18,090 nt of DNA from Oscillospiraceae bacterium (GTDB lineage: Bacteria > Bacillota > Clostridia > Oscillospirales > Ruminococcaceae). The stretch is taken from assembly GCA_016302655.1 (NCBI GenBank), contig JAEDNF010000005.1, positions 1 through 18,090 on the forward strand. The letters are read 5' to 3'. Positions 7,207-15,659 of the stretch are shown piece after piece. Every line of letters starts with the position of its first letter. Position 1 is the first letter of the stretch. The notes below the pieces were generated by a model. It searched no databases. It saw only the letters and a list, made by a program, of their open reading frames with translations, and was not told where the DNA came from. The position numbers and the translations under genes are program-made.

Positions 7207-7707
7207 TTAACCTAAGATCTCTTTTACAGTCTTGCCTCTGAGCTCAGCTACCTGCTGTGCATCTCTCAGCGCTGTAAGACCTGCCATTGTAGCTCTTACT
7301 ACGTTGCAGGGGTTGTTGGAACGAAGCGACTTAGTACGGATGTTCTTGATACCTGCCATTTCTACGACAGCACGAACGGGGCCGCCTGCGATAACGCCGG
7401 TACCTTCGGGAGCGGGCTTCATAAGAACTGCGCCTGCGCCGAATTTTCCTACTATTTCATGAGGGATCGTTGTGCCCTTTAACGAGATCTTAACGAGGTT
7501 CTTCTTAGCGTCCTCAAGGCCCTTGCGGATTGCGTCGGGAACTTCGTTTGACTTACCCATACCGAAGCCTACGACACCGTTGCCGTCACCAACAACAACC
7601 AGTGCGGAAAACTTCATTATGCGTCCGCCCTTAACGGTCTTGGATACACGGTTCAGAGCAACAACCTTTTCGGAAAGCTCATAATTGCTTGCATCTAAAA
7701 GTGCCAA
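7207..7707 (-). CDS. rpsE: 30S ribosomal protein S5 (uS5)
   Basis: Small-subunit protein at the mRNA entry site, involved in decoding accuracy and the site of spectinomycin-resistance mutations. The 166-aa product has the N-terminal dsRBD-like domain ([20 protein letters not shown] then [22 protein letters not shown]) and a C-terminal domain with [19 protein letters not shown] and the [12 protein letters not shown] motif. The SKTVKGGR loop tied to spectinomycin sensitivity looks wild type. It starts at a TTG with AGGAGG 8 nt upstream (7716–7721), giving [16 protein letters not shown], a normal N-terminus. Confidence 0.98.
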   Translation of the reverse strand: MALLDASNYELSEKVVALNRVSKTVKGGRIMKFSALVVVGDGNGVVGFGMGKSNEVPDAIRKGLEDAKKNLVKISLKGTTIPHEIVGKFGAGAVLMKPAPEGTGVIAGGPVRAVVEMAGIKNIRTKSLRSNNPCNVVRATMAGLTALRDAQQVAELRGKTVKEILG

Positions 7708-7760
7708 ATTCTTGTCCTCCTGTTTTTATTACGGGTCTTAGGTGACCCTGCCTGAACTGA

Positions 7761-8120
7761 TTAGAAGTTGAGTCCGCCTTCACGAGCGCCGTCTGCGAGT
7801 GCAGCTACTCTACCGTGGTAAACATAACCCGAACGGTCGAATACTACATCGCTGATACCTGCTGCCTTTGCCTTCTCGGCAAGTGCAAGACCAACCTTCT
7901 TAGCTGCTTCTGCGTTGCCGCCGAAGCCTTCAAAGCTCTTCTCCATTGTAGATGCACTGCAAAGGGTTTTGCCTGCTTCATCATCAATGATCTGAGCGTA
8001 AATGTGCTTAGCAGAACGGAAAACGCTGAGACGGGGGCAAGCTGCAGTACCGCTGATCTTAGCACGGATACGCTTGCGACGCTTGATTCTGCTCTTCTTG
8101 CTGTCTATTACTTTTACCAT
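7761..8120 (-). CDS. rplR: 50S ribosomal protein L18 (uL18)
   Basis: Central-protuberance protein that, with L5, anchors 5S rRNA to the large subunit. The 119-aa sequence has the basic N-terminal arm ([20 protein letters not shown]) and then [20 protein letters not shown]. It ends with the family signature [26 protein letters not shown]. The ATG is preceded by AAGGGGTG. It follows rplF by 21 nt. A short GGGTC/GACCC hairpin (7733–7748) lies in the 53-nt gap before rpsE. Confidence 0.98.
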   Translation of the reverse strand: MVKVIDSKKSRIKRRKRIRAKISGTAACPRLSVFRSAKHIYAQIIDDEAGKTLCSASTMEKSFEGFGGNAEAAKKVGLALAEKAKAAGISDVVFDRSGYVYHGRVAALADGAREGGLNF

Positions 8121-8141
8121 TTATTTTTCACCCCTTGCGGT

Positions 8142-8687
8142 TTATTTCTTACCCTTACCTGCTTTACCTTCCTTGCGGCGGATCACTTCATCGGTATACT
8201 TGATACCCTTGCCCTTATAAGGCTCGGGAGGACGCTTGCTTCTTACTTCAGCAGCAAACTGACCAACCTTCTGCTTGTCAATACCTGTGATGATGATCTT
8301 GTTAGGTGCGGGAGACTCTATCTTGATGTCCTCTGTGTCGGATACGACAACCTGGTGTGAGTATCCGAGGTTCATTATAAGATCCTTACCCTGCTTCTGA
8401 ACACGGTAGCCGACACCGTTAACATCCAGTTCCTTCTTGAAGCCGTTTGTAACGCCTTCGATCATGTTGTGGATAAGTGTTCTTGTCAGTCCGTGAAGTG
8501 CACGGTTTTCCTTCTCATCGTCGGGACGGCTTACTGTTACGAATCCGCCGTCAACTGCGATAGCCATGGAGGGCTTGAACTCCTTTGTGAGCGTGCCCTT
8601 GGGTCCCTTTACTGTAACTGTGGAACCGTCTACTTTTACTTCGACGCCGGCAGGAACAGCTATAGGAGCTTTACCTATTCTTGACAT
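8142..8687 (-). CDS. rplF: 50S ribosomal protein L6 (uL6)
   Basis: Large-subunit protein near the sarcin–ricin loop, needed for factor-dependent GTP hydrolysis. The 181-aa product contains the two related alpha/beta domains. The first begins [20 protein letters not shown] with [11 protein letters not shown], and the second ends with the L6 signature [25 protein letters not shown]. The ATG has AGGAGG upstream, and the gene follows rpsH by 16 nt. Sequence and context agree fully. Confidence 0.99.
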   Translation of the reverse strand: MSRIGKAPIAVPAGVEVKVDGSTVTVKGPKGTLTKEFKPSMAIAVDGGFVTVSRPDDEKENRALHGLTRTLIHNMIEGVTNGFKKELDVNGVGYRVQKQGKDLIMNLGYSHQVVVSDTEDIKIESPAPNKIIITGIDKQKVGQFAAEVRSKRPPEPYKGKGIKYTDEVIRRKEGKAGKGKK

Positions 8688-8703
8688 ATCTGTTCCTCCT
8701 TAA

Positions 8704-9102
8704 TTACCAAACGAAAGCGAGCACTTCGCCGCCAACGTTGTTCTTGCGTGCTTCTCTGTCTGTCATGATACCCTTAGAGGTAGACACGATAGCAATTCCT
8801 AAGCCCTTCATAACCTTGGGCATATCCTTGCTGTTTGAGTAAATTCTAAGTCCGGGCTTGCTTACACGGCGTAAACCTGTAATGACCTGCGACTTGTTCT
8901 CAGTATACTTTAAGGTGATTCTGATAACGCCCTGCTTGTCGTCATCTATCACTTTGAAATTCTTAATGTAACCCTCATCAACGAGTATCTGTGCGATCTG
9001 CTTCTTCATATTTGAAGCGGGCACATCAACTGTCGGATGCTTTGCAGAGTTAGCGTTACGAATTCTTGTCAGCATATCTGCGATAGTATCGGTGATCTGC
9101 AT
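8704..9102 (-). CDS. rpsH: 30S ribosomal protein S8 (uS8)
   Basis: Primary 16S rRNA-binding protein; in E. coli it is also the translational repressor of the spc operon. The 132-aa product starts [20 protein letters not shown] and ends with the S8 signature ([20 protein letters not shown] followed by VLAFVW). The ATG is preceded by AGGAGG. The gap before rplE, where E. coli S8 acts, is examined in the rplX–rplE entry; I do not recognise a copy of the 16S helix-21 mimic there. Confidence 0.99.
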   Translation of the reverse strand: MQITDTIADMLTRIRNANSAKHPTVDVPASNMKKQIAQILVDEGYIKNFKVIDDDKQGVIRITLKYTENKSQVITGLRRVSKPGLRIYSNSKDMPKVMKGLGIAIVSTSKGIMTDREARKNNVGGEVLAFVW

Positions 9103-9135
9103 TACTTACTTCCTCCTTGAAAATTTGTTCTTAAA

Positions 9136-9321
9136 TTACCAGCTGGATTTCTTTACGCCGGGGATCTGTCCTTTATAAGCAAGCTCTCTGAAGCAGATTC
9201 TGCAGATACCGAACTTACGCATATAAGCGTGAGGTCTTCCGCATATCTTGCATCTGTTGTAAGAACGTGTAGAAAACTTTGCAGGACGCTGCTGTTTAGC
9301 AATCATTGACTTCTTTGCCAT
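9136..9321 (-). CDS. rpsZ: 30S ribosomal protein S14, type Z (zinc)
   Basis: Short zinc-binding form of S14 in the head of the small subunit. The 61-aa protein has C-x2-C (CKIC) and a second C-x2-C (CRIC) forming the zinc ribbon, and ends with the conserved [15 protein letters not shown]. At 61 aa it is much shorter than the ~100-aa zinc-free form, which many bacteria use under zinc starvation and which is not present here. The ATG follows AAAGGAAA. The position rplE–rpsZ–rpsH is typical of Firmicutes. Confidence 0.98.
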   Translation of the reverse strand: MAKKSMIAKQQRPAKFSTRSYNRCKICGRPHAYMRKFGICRICFRELAYKGQIPGVKKSSW

Positions 9322-9345
9322 AGTTGATAGTTTCCTTTCTTTGTC

Positions 9346-9885
9346 TTACTTAGCGAACGGAGCGCCCATAAGTGAGAGCAGCTCTCTTGCTTCTTCATCG
9401 GTCTTAGCGGTGGTTACGAAGTTGATGTCCATACCACGAACCTTGTCGATCTTGTCGTATTCGATCTCAGGGAATATCAGCTGTTCCTTGATACCGGTCG
9501 AGTAGTTGCCTCTGCCGTCGAACGAGTTGGGGTTGATACCTCTGAAGTCACGAACACGGGGGAGAGCTACGTTGAAGAATCTGTCGAGGAACTCGTACAT
9601 TCTTTCATCTCTCAGTGTTACCTTAACACCGATAACCATGCCTTCTCTCAGCTTGAAGTTAGCAACTGATTTCTTAGCACGGCAGATAACGGGCTTCTGA
9701 CCTGTGATCTGCATAAGGTCGCTCATGATAGCGTCTACTACCTTAGCGTTTTCCTTAGCTTCGCCGCAGCCGACATTGATGATTATCTTGTCGAGCTTGG
9801 GAACCTGCATCATGCTTTTGTAGCCGAACTTCTTGAAAAGAGCAGGAGCAACTGTTTCTCTGTAATATGCTTTCATTCTTGTCAT
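9346..9885 (-). CDS. rplE: 50S ribosomal protein L5 (uL5)
   Basis: 5S rRNA-binding protein of the central protuberance that contacts P-site tRNA. The 179-aa product starts [20 protein letters not shown], continues with the family strand [20 protein letters not shown], and carries [20 protein letters not shown] and the conserved [20 protein letters not shown] segment. An internal Met4 could also start translation, but AAAGGAGA lies 10 nt before the first ATG, so I use the longer form. It follows rplX after a 77-nt gap containing one hairpin. Confidence 0.98.
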   Translation of the reverse strand: MTRMKAYYRETVAPALFKKFGYKSMMQVPKLDKIIINVGCGEAKENAKVVDAIMSDLMQITGQKPVICRAKKSVANFKLREGMVIGVKVTLRDERMYEFLDRFFNVALPRVRDFRGINPNSFDGRGNYSTGIKEQLIFPEIEYDKIDKVRGMDINFVTTAKTDEEARELLSLMGAPFAK

Positions 9886-9962
9886 ATCGTTTATTTCTCC
9901 TTTAGCGACAGCAGCCGGAAGTTACTTTATCCGACCTTTCTGCCGTAATTCGGGGCGTCTGA
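9886..9962 (-). promoter_or_regulatory. rplX–rplE gap with one hairpin
   Basis: This 77-nt gap contains a hairpin reading GGTCGGA…TCCGGCT in the transcribed strand (9930–9936 with 9913–9919, two G·U pairs, 10-nt loop). It ends about 15 nt before the rplE ribosome binding site. E. coli S8 regulates the spc operon near this point, but I could not match the S8 recognition motif. It may be a species-specific regulatory or processing element, or incidental. Confidence 0.3.
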
Positions 9963-10277
9963 TTAAAGCTCAGCGCCGCAGTGCTTGCAAACTCTTACCT
10001 TCTTGTCGCCCTCAACCTTGTGTCCTACTCTTGTAGGCTTGCTGCACTTGGGGCATACGGGCATTACCTTGCACGCATAGATAGGAGCCTCAGCCTTTAC
10101 AAGACCGCCCTGCTCGCCCTGTCTTCTGGGCTTAACGTGCTTTGTTACGAGGTTTCTGCCCTCAACGATAACCTTCTTTTCCTTGGGAGATACTTCAAGT
10201 ACCTTGCCCTGCTTGCCCTTGTCTTTGCCGGACATGATCTGAACGTTATCGCCAGTCTTGATGTGTAATGTGTTCAT
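9963..10277 (-). CDS. rplX: 50S ribosomal protein L24 (uL24) with Cys4 ribbon
   Basis: Assembly initiator for the large subunit, located near the tunnel exit. The 104-aa product has the KOW motif at the start ([20 protein letters not shown] followed by [15 protein letters not shown]) and [17 protein letters not shown]. The C-terminal part carries two CxxC pairs ([12 protein letters not shown] and [10 protein letters not shown]), forming a probable zinc ribbon; enterobacterial L24 lacks it, but many other bacterial L24 proteins have it. The ATG follows GGAGG. It lies 14 nt after rplN. Confidence 0.98.
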   Translation of the reverse strand: MNTLHIKTGDNVQIMSGKDKGKQGKVLEVSPKEKKVIVEGRNLVTKHVKPRRQGEQGGLVKAEAPIYACKVMPVCPKCSKPTRVGHKVEGDKKVRVCKHCGAEL

Positions 10278-10291
10278 TTACGACCTCCGGA

Positions 10292-10660
10292 TTATAATAC
10301 TTCGGGAGCAAGTGAAAGGATCTTAAGATAGTCCTTTTCACGCAGCTCTCTGGCTACGGGCCCAAAAATACGAGTACCTCTGGGGTTCTTGTCTTCCTTT
10401 ATAATTACGGCTGCGTTCTCATCGAAACGGATATATGTTCCGTCATCGCGTCTGAGGCCTGTTGCTGAACGAACGATAACTGCCTTAACAACATCGCCCT
10501 TCTTAACAGTGCCGCCGGGGCTTGCTTTCTTAACGGAAGCAACTACTACATCGCCGATGTTAGCGTACTTTCTGCGTGTACCGCCGAGTACTCTGATGCA
10601 CATAAGCTCTTTAGCGCCCGTGTTATCCGCAACCTTCATGCGTGTCTGCATCTGAATCAT
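10292..10660 (-). CDS. rplN: 50S ribosomal protein L14 (uL14)
   Basis: Highly conserved large-subunit protein at the subunit interface, forming bridge B8 and the docking site of the silencing factor RsfS. The 122-aa product starts [20 protein letters not shown] and shows the signature ARK-like [20 protein letters not shown], then [20 protein letters not shown] and LSLAPEVL at the end. The ATG follows AAGGAGA. It is the first gene of the classical spc block; the 37-nt gap after rpsQ shows no separate promoter, so I treat S10 and spc as one transcript. Confidence 0.99.
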   Translation of the reverse strand: MIQMQTRMKVADNTGAKELMCIRVLGGTRRKYANIGDVVVASVKKASPGGTVKKGDVVKAVIVRSATGLRRDDGTYIRFDENAAVIIKEDKNPRGTRIFGPVARELREKDYLKILSLAPEVL

Positions 10661-10697
10661 GGATTTATTCTCCTTCCGATAAATTTAAAGTAATAAA

Positions 10698-10955
10698 TTA
10701 CTTAGCCTTTTCGATGATGTTTACTAAACGCCATCTCTTATCCTTGGAAAGGGGTCTGGTCTCCATAATCTCAACCTTATCGCCGATTCCGCAGGAGTTG
10801 TTCTCGTCATGCGCCTTAAGCTTTATCGTACGCTTGATGATTTTCTTGTAGAGGGGGTGGCGGACATTGTCCTTGATTGCTACAACTATGGTCTTGTCCA
10901 TCTTGTTGCTTACAACCATACCTACTCTGGTCTTTCTTAAATTTCTTTCGCTCAA
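10698..10955 (-). CDS. rpsQ: 30S ribosomal protein S17 (uS17)
   Basis: Primary 16S rRNA-binding OB-fold protein of the 30S body. From a TTG at 10955 it is 85 aa, the usual length, starting [20 protein letters not shown]. It keeps [20 protein letters not shown] and the [20 protein letters not shown] signature. AGGAGG lies exactly 8 nt before the TTG (10964–10969). The frame is open upstream to an ATG at 11024, but that start would add 23 residues without family support and overlap rpmC, so I reject it. The gap from rpmC is then 19 nt. Confidence 0.97.
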   Translation of the reverse strand: MSERNLRKTRVGMVVSNKMDKTIVVAIKDNVRHPLYKKIIKRTIKLKAHDENNSCGIGDKVEIMETRPLSKDKRWRLVNIIEKAK

Positions 10956-10974
10956 AGTAAAGTCCTCCTCTCTC

Positions 10975-11178
10975 TTACTTATTGTCAGCTGCCAGCTCAC
11001 GCTCACGCTGAACTGTCTTGACAATTGCTATTTCCTTCTTAACAGCGCCGATTCTTGTAGGATTATCGAGCTTGTTAACGGCGAGCTGGAAACGGAGGTT
11101 GAATAATTCCTGCTTAAGCTCAACGAGCTTCTTGTCGAGCTCGATTTCTGATAACTCTCTGATTTCTTTAACCTTCAT
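10975..11178 (-). CDS. rpmC: 50S ribosomal protein L29 (uL29)
   Basis: Small helical-hairpin protein at the tunnel exit, adjacent to L23 and contacted by trigger factor and SRP. The 67-aa product starts [20 protein letters not shown] and has the signature [20 protein letters not shown] before the second helix ([19 protein letters not shown]). The ATG overlaps the rplP stop by 1 nt (TAATG), so it is translationally coupled to L16. Position between rplP and rpsQ is universal. Confidence 0.98.
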   Translation of the reverse strand: MKVKEIRELSEIELDKKLVELKQELFNLRFQLAVNKLDNPTRIGAVKKEIAIVKTVQRERELAADNK

Positions 11179-11600
11179 TACTGCTCACCTCCTGTTTCCT
11201 TAGTAATGAACTTGCACTTGATGGGAAGCTTGTGCATAGCAAGACGCATAGCCTCTCTTGCAGTCTCTTCGGGAACGCCTGCGATCTCGAACATTACACG
11301 GCCGGGCTTAACAACGGCTACCCAGTACTCAGGTGAACCTTTACCTGAACCCATTCGGGTCTCGGCAGGCTTCTCTGTGATGGGCTTGTCGGGGAATATC
11401 TTTATCCAAACCTGACCGCCACGCTTGATGTAACGAGTCATAGCGATACGGGCAGCCTCGATCTGATTGGATGTGATCCAAGCGGGCTCAAGTGCCTGTA
11501 AACCGTACTCGCCGTGGCTGACTACATTGCCGCGTGTTGCTTTACCGGTCATACGACCTCTCTGTACTCTTCTGTACTTTACTCTCTTCGGAAGCAGCAT
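11178..11600 (-). CDS. rplP: 50S ribosomal protein L16 (uL16)
   Basis: Late-assembly protein that organises the A-site tRNA region of the large subunit. The 140-aa product starts [20 protein letters not shown] and contains [20 protein letters not shown] and the conserved [20 protein letters not shown] loop, which holds the arginine hydroxylated in E. coli L16. Its start overlaps the rpsC stop by 1 nt and its stop overlaps the rpmC start by 1 nt, so rpsC–rplP–rpmC are tightly coupled. Confidence 0.99.
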   Translation of the reverse strand: MLLPKRVKYRRVQRGRMTGKATRGNVVSHGEYGLQALEPAWITSNQIEAARIAMTRYIKRGGQVWIKIFPDKPITEKPAETRMGSGKGSPEYWVAVVKPGRVMFEIAGVPEETAREAMRLAMHKLPIKCKFITKETGGEQ

Positions 11601-12382
11601 TATTCGTTACCTCCCTCTTTTTTCTCAACTCTGGGTCTGCGTGATCTGTTGTCGTTGTTTCTGCGACGGGGCTTTTCAGCTGTTCTCTGTGCAGGGATCT
11701 CGCCCTTGAGAACTTCGCCCTTGTAGATCCATACCTTAACGCCGATAACGCCGTAAGTTGTGTTAGCTCTTGCAACACCGTAGTCGATGTCTGCTCTTAA
11801 TGTCTGTAAGGGGATCGTGCCTTCGTGGTAGCTCTCGCTTCTTGCGATTTCAGCACCGCCGAGACGGCCGCTTACCATTGTCTTGATACCCTTTGCACCG
11901 GACTTCATTGTTCTGCCGATGCAGCTCTTCATAGCTCTTCTGAAAGATACACGCTGCTCTAACTGCATTGCGATGTTCTCAGCTACGAGCTTTGCATTCA
12001 TATCGGGGTTCTTAACCTCAACGATATTTAAGTTTACATCCTTGCCGCCTGCGATCTTGGAGATCTCTGCACGGAGCTTCTCTATCTCTGCGCCCTTAGC
12101 GCCGATGAGCATACCGGGCTTAGCTGTAAGAATGTGGATCTTTACCTTGCCGTCTGCTGAACGCTCAATCTCTACCTGAGCAATACCTGCTGCTCTTGAA
12201 AGCTGCTGGTCGGACTTTTCGCCGTTTGCTCTTGTGAGCATTCTCTTGTTCATGATATAGTCACGGATTTTGTAGTCTTCAACGAGTGTATCGCCAAAAG
12301 TAGCCTTGTTGGCAAACCAACGGGAATCCCAATCTTTGATAACTCCGACTCTGAGACCGTGCGGATTAACTTTCTGTCCCAT
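11600..12382 (-). CDS. rpsC: 30S ribosomal protein S3 (uS3)
   Basis: Head protein at the mRNA entry channel with helicase-like function together with S4 and S5. The 260-aa product starts [20 protein letters not shown]. It has the type II KH domain with the GxxG loop in [20 protein letters not shown], then the C-terminal domain with [20 protein letters not shown] and the [15 protein letters not shown] strand. The last ~30 residues are a low-complexity, Arg/Asn/Glu-rich tail ([20 protein letters not shown]), longer than in E. coli S3. The ATG follows AGGAGG and the gene is 11 nt after rplV. Confidence 0.99.
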   Translation of the reverse strand: MGQKVNPHGLRVGVIKDWDSRWFANKATFGDTLVEDYKIRDYIMNKRMLTRANGEKSDQQLSRAAGIAQVEIERSADGKVKIHILTAKPGMLIGAKGAEIEKLRAEISKIAGGKDVNLNIVEVKNPDMNAKLVAENIAMQLEQRVSFRRAMKSCIGRTMKSGAKGIKTMVSGRLGGAEIARSESYHEGTIPLQTLRADIDYGVARANTTYGVIGVKVWIYKGEVLKGEIPAQRTAEKPRRRNNDNRSRRPRVEKKEGGNE

Positions 12383-12393
12383 TGTTCTCCTCC

Positions 12394-12729
12394 TTATTCA
12401 GCTTCTTTTACAACCAGTACGATGTTGGAAGTTCTCTTGAGAATACGATGCGCTCTTCCGTGATCCTTAGGTCTGATTCTCTTTAAAGTAACGCCGGCGC
12501 CGACATGGCAGCTTGAAACATAGCACTTGGATACATCCATGTTGTGATTGTTCTCTGCGTTAGCCATTGCTGACTTGAGGAGCTTCTGTAAAGGCTCGCT
12601 CGCTGATTTGGGTGTGTGCTTGAGGATCGCCATAGCCATATCGCAGGGCTTGTTTCTGATAAGATCAAGAACAACGCCAACCTTGCGGGGAGATATGCGA
12701 ACCTGTCTGAGTTCTGCTCTTGCCTCCAT
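12394..12729 (-). CDS. rplV: 50S ribosomal protein L22 (uL22)
   Basis: Large-subunit protein whose beta-hairpin lines the exit-tunnel constriction and where macrolide-resistance mutations map. The 111-aa product starts [20 protein letters not shown], and its hairpin region includes [20 protein letters not shown] followed by [13 protein letters not shown]. No insertion or deletion is evident in the hairpin by eye. The ATG has AAGGAGG upstream. It sits 13 nt after rpsS, in the standard S10-operon order. Confidence 0.99.
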   Translation of the reverse strand: MEARAELRQVRISPRKVGVVLDLIRNKPCDMAMAILKHTPKSASEPLQKLLKSAMANAENNHNMDVSKCYVSSCHVGAGVTLKRIRPKDHGRAHRILKRTSNIVLVVKEAE

Positions 12730-12742
12730 TGATTACTCCTCC

Positions 12743-13015
12743 TTACTTAGTAGTCTTGCTTCCTGCATGACCCTTATAGGTTCTTGTAGGAGCGAATTCG
12801 CCCAGCTTGTGGCCTACCATATCTTCGGTCACATATACGGGAACATGCTTTCTGCCGTCGTGTACTGCAAATGTATGTCCGACGAAATCAGGGAATATTG
12901 TGCTTGAACGGCTCCAGGTCTTGAGAACCTTCTTCTCACCTGCTTCGTTCATAGCGAGCACTCTCTTCATGAGCGCTTCCTGCACATAAGGTCCCTTCTT
13001 GATACTTCTGCTCAT
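12743..13015 (-). CDS. rpsS: 30S ribosomal protein S19 (uS19)
   Basis: Head protein forming the intersubunit bridge with S13 and contacting A-site tRNA. From the ATG at 13015 the product is 90 aa, starting [20 protein letters not shown] and containing [20 protein letters not shown] and [20 protein letters not shown]. An in-frame TTG six codons upstream would add MKGNYT, but it would place the AAAGGA ribosome binding site inside the coding sequence, so I use the ATG. The 99-nt gap from rplB contains a long perfect stem described separately. Confidence 0.98.
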   Translation of the reverse strand: MSRSIKKGPYVQEALMKRVLAMNEAGEKKVLKTWSRSSTIFPDFVGHTFAVHDGRKHVPVYVTEDMVGHKLGEFAPTRTYKGHAGSKTTK

Positions 13016-13114
13016 TGTATAATTTCCTTTCAAGTGGATTGCAAGTTAATATGCGGCGGACTTTTACTGCTCAGCGCAAACGCCGCACTTATTAACAACG
13101 ACTTGTAGTAGTTA
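13016..13114 (-). other. rplB–rpsS gap with a 14-bp stem-loop
   Basis: The arms are 13045–13058 and 13081–13096: GTTAATA-TGCGGCG pairs with CGCCGCA-(CT)-TATTAAC, giving 14 pairs with only a 2-nt bulge and a 22-nt loop. It lies between the rplB stop and the rpsS ribosome binding site, which itself stays single-stranded. There is no T-run after it in the transcribed strand, and essential genes lie downstream, so a terminator is unlikely. An RNase III-type processing site, an mRNA-stability element or a protein-binding site are all possible. Confidence 0.6.
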
Positions 13115-13948
13115 TTACTTGCTGTTTCTTCTCTTAACGATGAACTTGTCTGTGCTCTTGCCGATCTTTCTGGTCTTATAACCGAGAGCGGGCTTGCCCC
13201 AGGGGGTAACAGGTCCGGGACGGCCAACGGGTGACTTACCTTCACCACCGCCGTGGGGGTGGTCGTTAGGGTTCATTACAGAACCTCTTACTGTAGGTCT
13301 TACGCCCATGTGACGAACGCGTCCTGCTTTACCGTAGTTTACATTCTCGTGGTCGAGGTTAGATACAACGCCGATAGTAGCCATGCACTTATCGGAAACA
13401 TTTCTCAGCTCGCCGCTGGGGAGTCTGAGCAGTGCGTATCCGTTTTCCTTAGCCATGAGCTGAGCCATGTTGCCTGCTGAACGAACAAGCTGTCCGCCCT
13501 TGCCGGGATAAAGCTCAATGTTGTGAATAACGGTACCTACGGGGATGTCAGCCAGTGCAAGTGCGTTGCCGGGCTTGATATCAGCGTCTGAGCCGCTTCT
13601 TACCTTATCGCCTACTTTCAGACCGTCGGGAGCGATGATGTATCTCTTCTCGCCGTCTTCATACTGAACCAGTGCGATAAATGCCGAACGGTTGGGATCG
13701 TACTCAAGAGTCATAACCTCAGCGTCCATACCGAGCTTGTTTCTCTTAAAGTCGATTACACGATATTTTCTTCTCTGTGCGCCGCCCTTGTGTCTTACGG
13801 TGATTCTGCCGTAGCTGTTACGGCCGGAGTGCTTCTTGAGTGACTCAAGCAGGCTTCTCTCGGGCTCAACCTTTGACAGAACGCTGTAATCGGTAACAGT
13901 CATGCCTCTGCGACCGGGGGTGACAGGTTTATAAGTCTTAATAGCCAT
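13115..13948 (-). CDS. rplB: 50S ribosomal protein L2 (uL2)
   Basis: One of the largest and most conserved large-subunit proteins, essential for subunit association and peptidyl transfer. The 277-aa product has the OB-fold/SH3 core ([20 protein letters not shown] and the [20 protein letters not shown] segment). It also has the conserved C-terminal region with [20 protein letters not shown], including the functionally important histidine, and ends [19 protein letters not shown]. The ATG follows AAAGGAG. It is 13 nt after rplW. Confidence 0.99.
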   Translation of the reverse strand: MAIKTYKPVTPGRRGMTVTDYSVLSKVEPERSLLESLKKHSGRNSYGRITVRHKGGAQRRKYRVIDFKRNKLGMDAEVMTLEYDPNRSAFIALVQYEDGEKRYIIAPDGLKVGDKVRSGSDADIKPGNALALADIPVGTVIHNIELYPGKGGQLVRSAGNMAQLMAKENGYALLRLPSGELRNVSDKCMATIGVVSNLDHENVNYGKAGRVRHMGVRPTVRGSVMNPNDHPHGGGEGKSPVGRPGPVTPWGKPALGYKTRKIGKSTDKFIVKRRNSK

Positions 13949-13961
13949 TTATATCACTCCT

Positions 13962-14264
13962 TTATATCATTCCGTCGAAGAACTCGATCGTCTTGGAGCC
14001 TTCTGCGAGAGTAACAACTGCCTTTTTCCAAGCAGGTGTGTAACCTTCGTTTCTGCCCATTCTCTTCATTACGCCACGGCAGTTAACGGTGTTAACCTTA
14101 GCTACCTTTACGCCGGGGAAGAGAGCCTCGACAGCCTTAGCTATCTCGATCTTGTTGGAGTCCTTAGCAACCTTGAAAGTGTACTTGCCCTGAGTAGCGA
14201 GCATTTCCATGCTCTTCTCTGTGATGATGGGCTTTAATATGATGTCATAAGCGAGCTTTGCCAT
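13962..14264 (-). CDS. rplW: 50S ribosomal protein L23 (uL23)
   Basis: Tunnel-exit protein that is the docking site for trigger factor and SRP. The 100-aa product contains [20 protein letters not shown], the [20 protein letters not shown] segment, and [20 protein letters not shown], all typical. Its ATG overlaps the rplD stop by 1 nt (TAATG), so L4 and L23 are coupled. The trigger-factor-binding area near the ‘[11 protein letters not shown]’ helix is intact by eye. Confidence 0.98.
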   Translation of the reverse strand: MAKLAYDIILKPIITEKSMEMLATQGKYTFKVAKDSNKIEIAKAVEALFPGVKVAKVNTVNCRGVMKRMGRNEGYTPAWKKAVVTLAEGSKTIEFFDGMI

Positions 14265-14884
14265 TATGCGTACACCTCCTCGATAGTAGCAACGGCATCC
14301 TTAACAACGATGAACTTGTTGTACTTTAAGATGTCGTATACGTTAAGAGTGTTGGCCTGAGTTGTCTTAACGCCGGGGATGTTAGCGGCGCTCTTGATAA
14401 CCTTTTCATCAACGCTGTTGAGCACGATGAGTGCCTTGTCTGCGCTGAGAGCCTTTAACATATTAACGATTGTCTTTGTCTTGAATTCGTCAGCCTTGAT
14501 AGAATCAACAACTATCATGCTGTTCTCCTGCACCTTTGCGGAAAGTGCAGACTTTAATGCAAGTCTCTTTACCTTTTTATTTAAAGAGTATGTGTAGCTT
14601 CTGGGCTTGGGGCCTAAAGCAACACCGCCGTGTGTCCACTGGGGAGCTCTGGTAGAACCCTGTCTTGCATGACCTGTGCCCTTCTGACGCCAAGGCTTTC
14701 TTCCGCCGCCGCTTACTTCAGTTCTTGTAAGTGTAGACTGAGTACCCTGACGCTGATTTGCCAGGTAGTTTACCACTGCTGCGTGCATAACAACCGTGTT
14801 CGGTTCGATACCGAAGATATTGTCATTAAGCTCAAGGTCGGACACAACAGCTCCTGTCATATCATAAACTGATACTTTTGCCAT
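14264..14884 (-). CDS. rplD: 50S ribosomal protein L4 (uL4)
   Basis: Large-subunit protein with a long loop lining the exit tunnel; in E. coli it is also the repressor of the S10 operon. The 206-aa product has the globular start ([20 protein letters not shown]) and the extended loop ([20 protein letters not shown] followed by [20 protein letters not shown]). The Rossmann-like remainder includes [20 protein letters not shown]. The ATG follows GGAGGAGG. Whether it acts on the leader upstream of rpsJ, which is highly structured here, is an open question. Confidence 0.99.
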   Translation of the reverse strand: MAKVSVYDMTGAVVSDLELNDNIFGIEPNTVVMHAAVVNYLANQRQGTQSTLTRTEVSGGGRKPWRQKGTGHARQGSTRAPQWTHGGVALGPKPRSYTYSLNKKVKRLALKSALSAKVQENSMIVVDSIKADEFKTKTIVNMLKALSADKALIVLNSVDEKVIKSAANIPGVKTTQANTLNVYDILKYNKFIVVKDAVATIEEVYA

Positions 14885-14898
14885 GATGATCCTCCTCC

Positions 14899-15534
14899 TT
14901 ACGCTTTCTTAACCGCATCGGTAATGCACACAACTCCGCCCTTAGGACCGGGAATAGCACCCTTGATTGCGATAAGATTGTTTTCTGCATCGATCTTAAC
15001 GATAACGAGATTCTGAACAGTTACGTTCTCAGCACCCATGTGACCTGCCATGCCCTTGCCCTTGAATATTCTCGAAGGCGATGAGCAAGCGCCCATAGAA
15101 CCTGCCTGTCTTACTACAGGACCTGTACCGTGAGTCTCTTTGAGTCTGTGCTGGTTGTGACGCTTGATAGCGCCCTGGAAGCCCTTACCCTTGCTAACGC
15201 CGCTAACATCGATAACATCGCCTGCTGCAAATACATCAGCCTTAAGAACATCACCGACATTTACATTGCTTATGTCGTCAAATCTGAACTCCTTGAGAGT
15301 CTTCTTGAAGGGGAGGTCATTCTTCTTGAAGTGACCTGTCATAGGCTTGTTTACATGCTTGGGAGATACATCTCCGAAACCAAGCTGTACTGCTGAATAG
15401 CCGTCATTCTCAGCTGTCTTGAGCTGTGTTACAACGCAAGGACCTGCTTCGATAACGGTAACAGGAACTACTTTTCCTGCTTCGTCGAAAATCTGTGTCA
15501 TACCGATTTTCTTTCCGATTAAACCTTTAGTCAT
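14899..15534 (-). CDS. rplC: 50S ribosomal protein L3 (uL3)
   Basis: Assembly-initiator protein with a long extension reaching the peptidyl transferase centre; linezolid and tiamulin resistance mutations occur in it. The 211-aa product begins [20 protein letters not shown]. It has the signature [20 protein letters not shown] and the loop [20 protein letters not shown], and ends with [20 protein letters not shown]. The ATG follows AGGAGG. It is separated from rpsJ by an unusually long, structured 125-nt gap. Confidence 0.99.
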   Translation of the reverse strand: MTKGLIGKKIGMTQIFDEAGKVVPVTVIEAGPCVVTQLKTAENDGYSAVQLGFGDVSPKHVNKPMTGHFKKNDLPFKKTLKEFRFDDISNVNVGDVLKADVFAAGDVIDVSGVSKGKGFQGAIKRHNQHRLKETHGTGPVVRQAGSMGACSSPSRIFKGKGMAGHMGAENVTVQNLVIVKIDAENNLIAIKGAIPGPKGGVVCITDAVKKA

Positions 15535-15659
15535 GGTTTAAATCCTCCTGTTTAGGTTATTGGTCGGTTTCCCGACATGACCACCGACACCGATATTTTT
15601 CAGGGTTTCCGGTGCCGAAGGTTATTGGTTGACTTATCGCCAACATAACTCGCTATGGA
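15535..15659 (-). promoter_or_regulatory. Structured rpsJ–rplC intergenic region, candidate cis-regulatory RNA
   Basis: Two stems are visible in the transcribed strand. CGGCACCG (15617–15610) pairs with CGGTGTCG (15592–15585), 8 bp with one G·U and a 17-nt loop. It is followed by GTCGG-GAAA-CCGAC (15576–15563), a 5-bp stem with a GAAA tetraloop. The pair is bracketed by an 11-nt direct repeat, AGGTTATTGGT on the plus strand, at 15554–15564 and 15619–15629. There is no T-run, so it is not a simple terminator. It lies directly before the rplC ribosome binding site, where a repressor could act. Confidence 0.5.
15554..15629. repeat. 11-nt direct repeat flanking the rplC-leader hairpins
   Basis: The plus-strand sequence AGGTTATTGGT occurs at 15554–15564 and again at 15619–15629, 65 nt apart, immediately flanking the two stem-loops of the rpsJ–rplC gap. 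The match is exact over 11 nt and then diverges. It may be a relic of insertion or duplication in this gap, or paired recognition sites. Confidence 0.55.

Noticed and set aside
7815..8360. 181-codon plus-strand frame
   Set aside because: It is antisense to rplR and rplF, both certain; its sequence is typical of a shadow frame.
10698..11024. Longer rpsQ with an ATG start at 11024
   Set aside because: It would add a non-conserved 23-residue N-terminus and overlap rpmC by 50 nt. The TTG at 10955 with AGGAGG gives the normal 85-aa S17.
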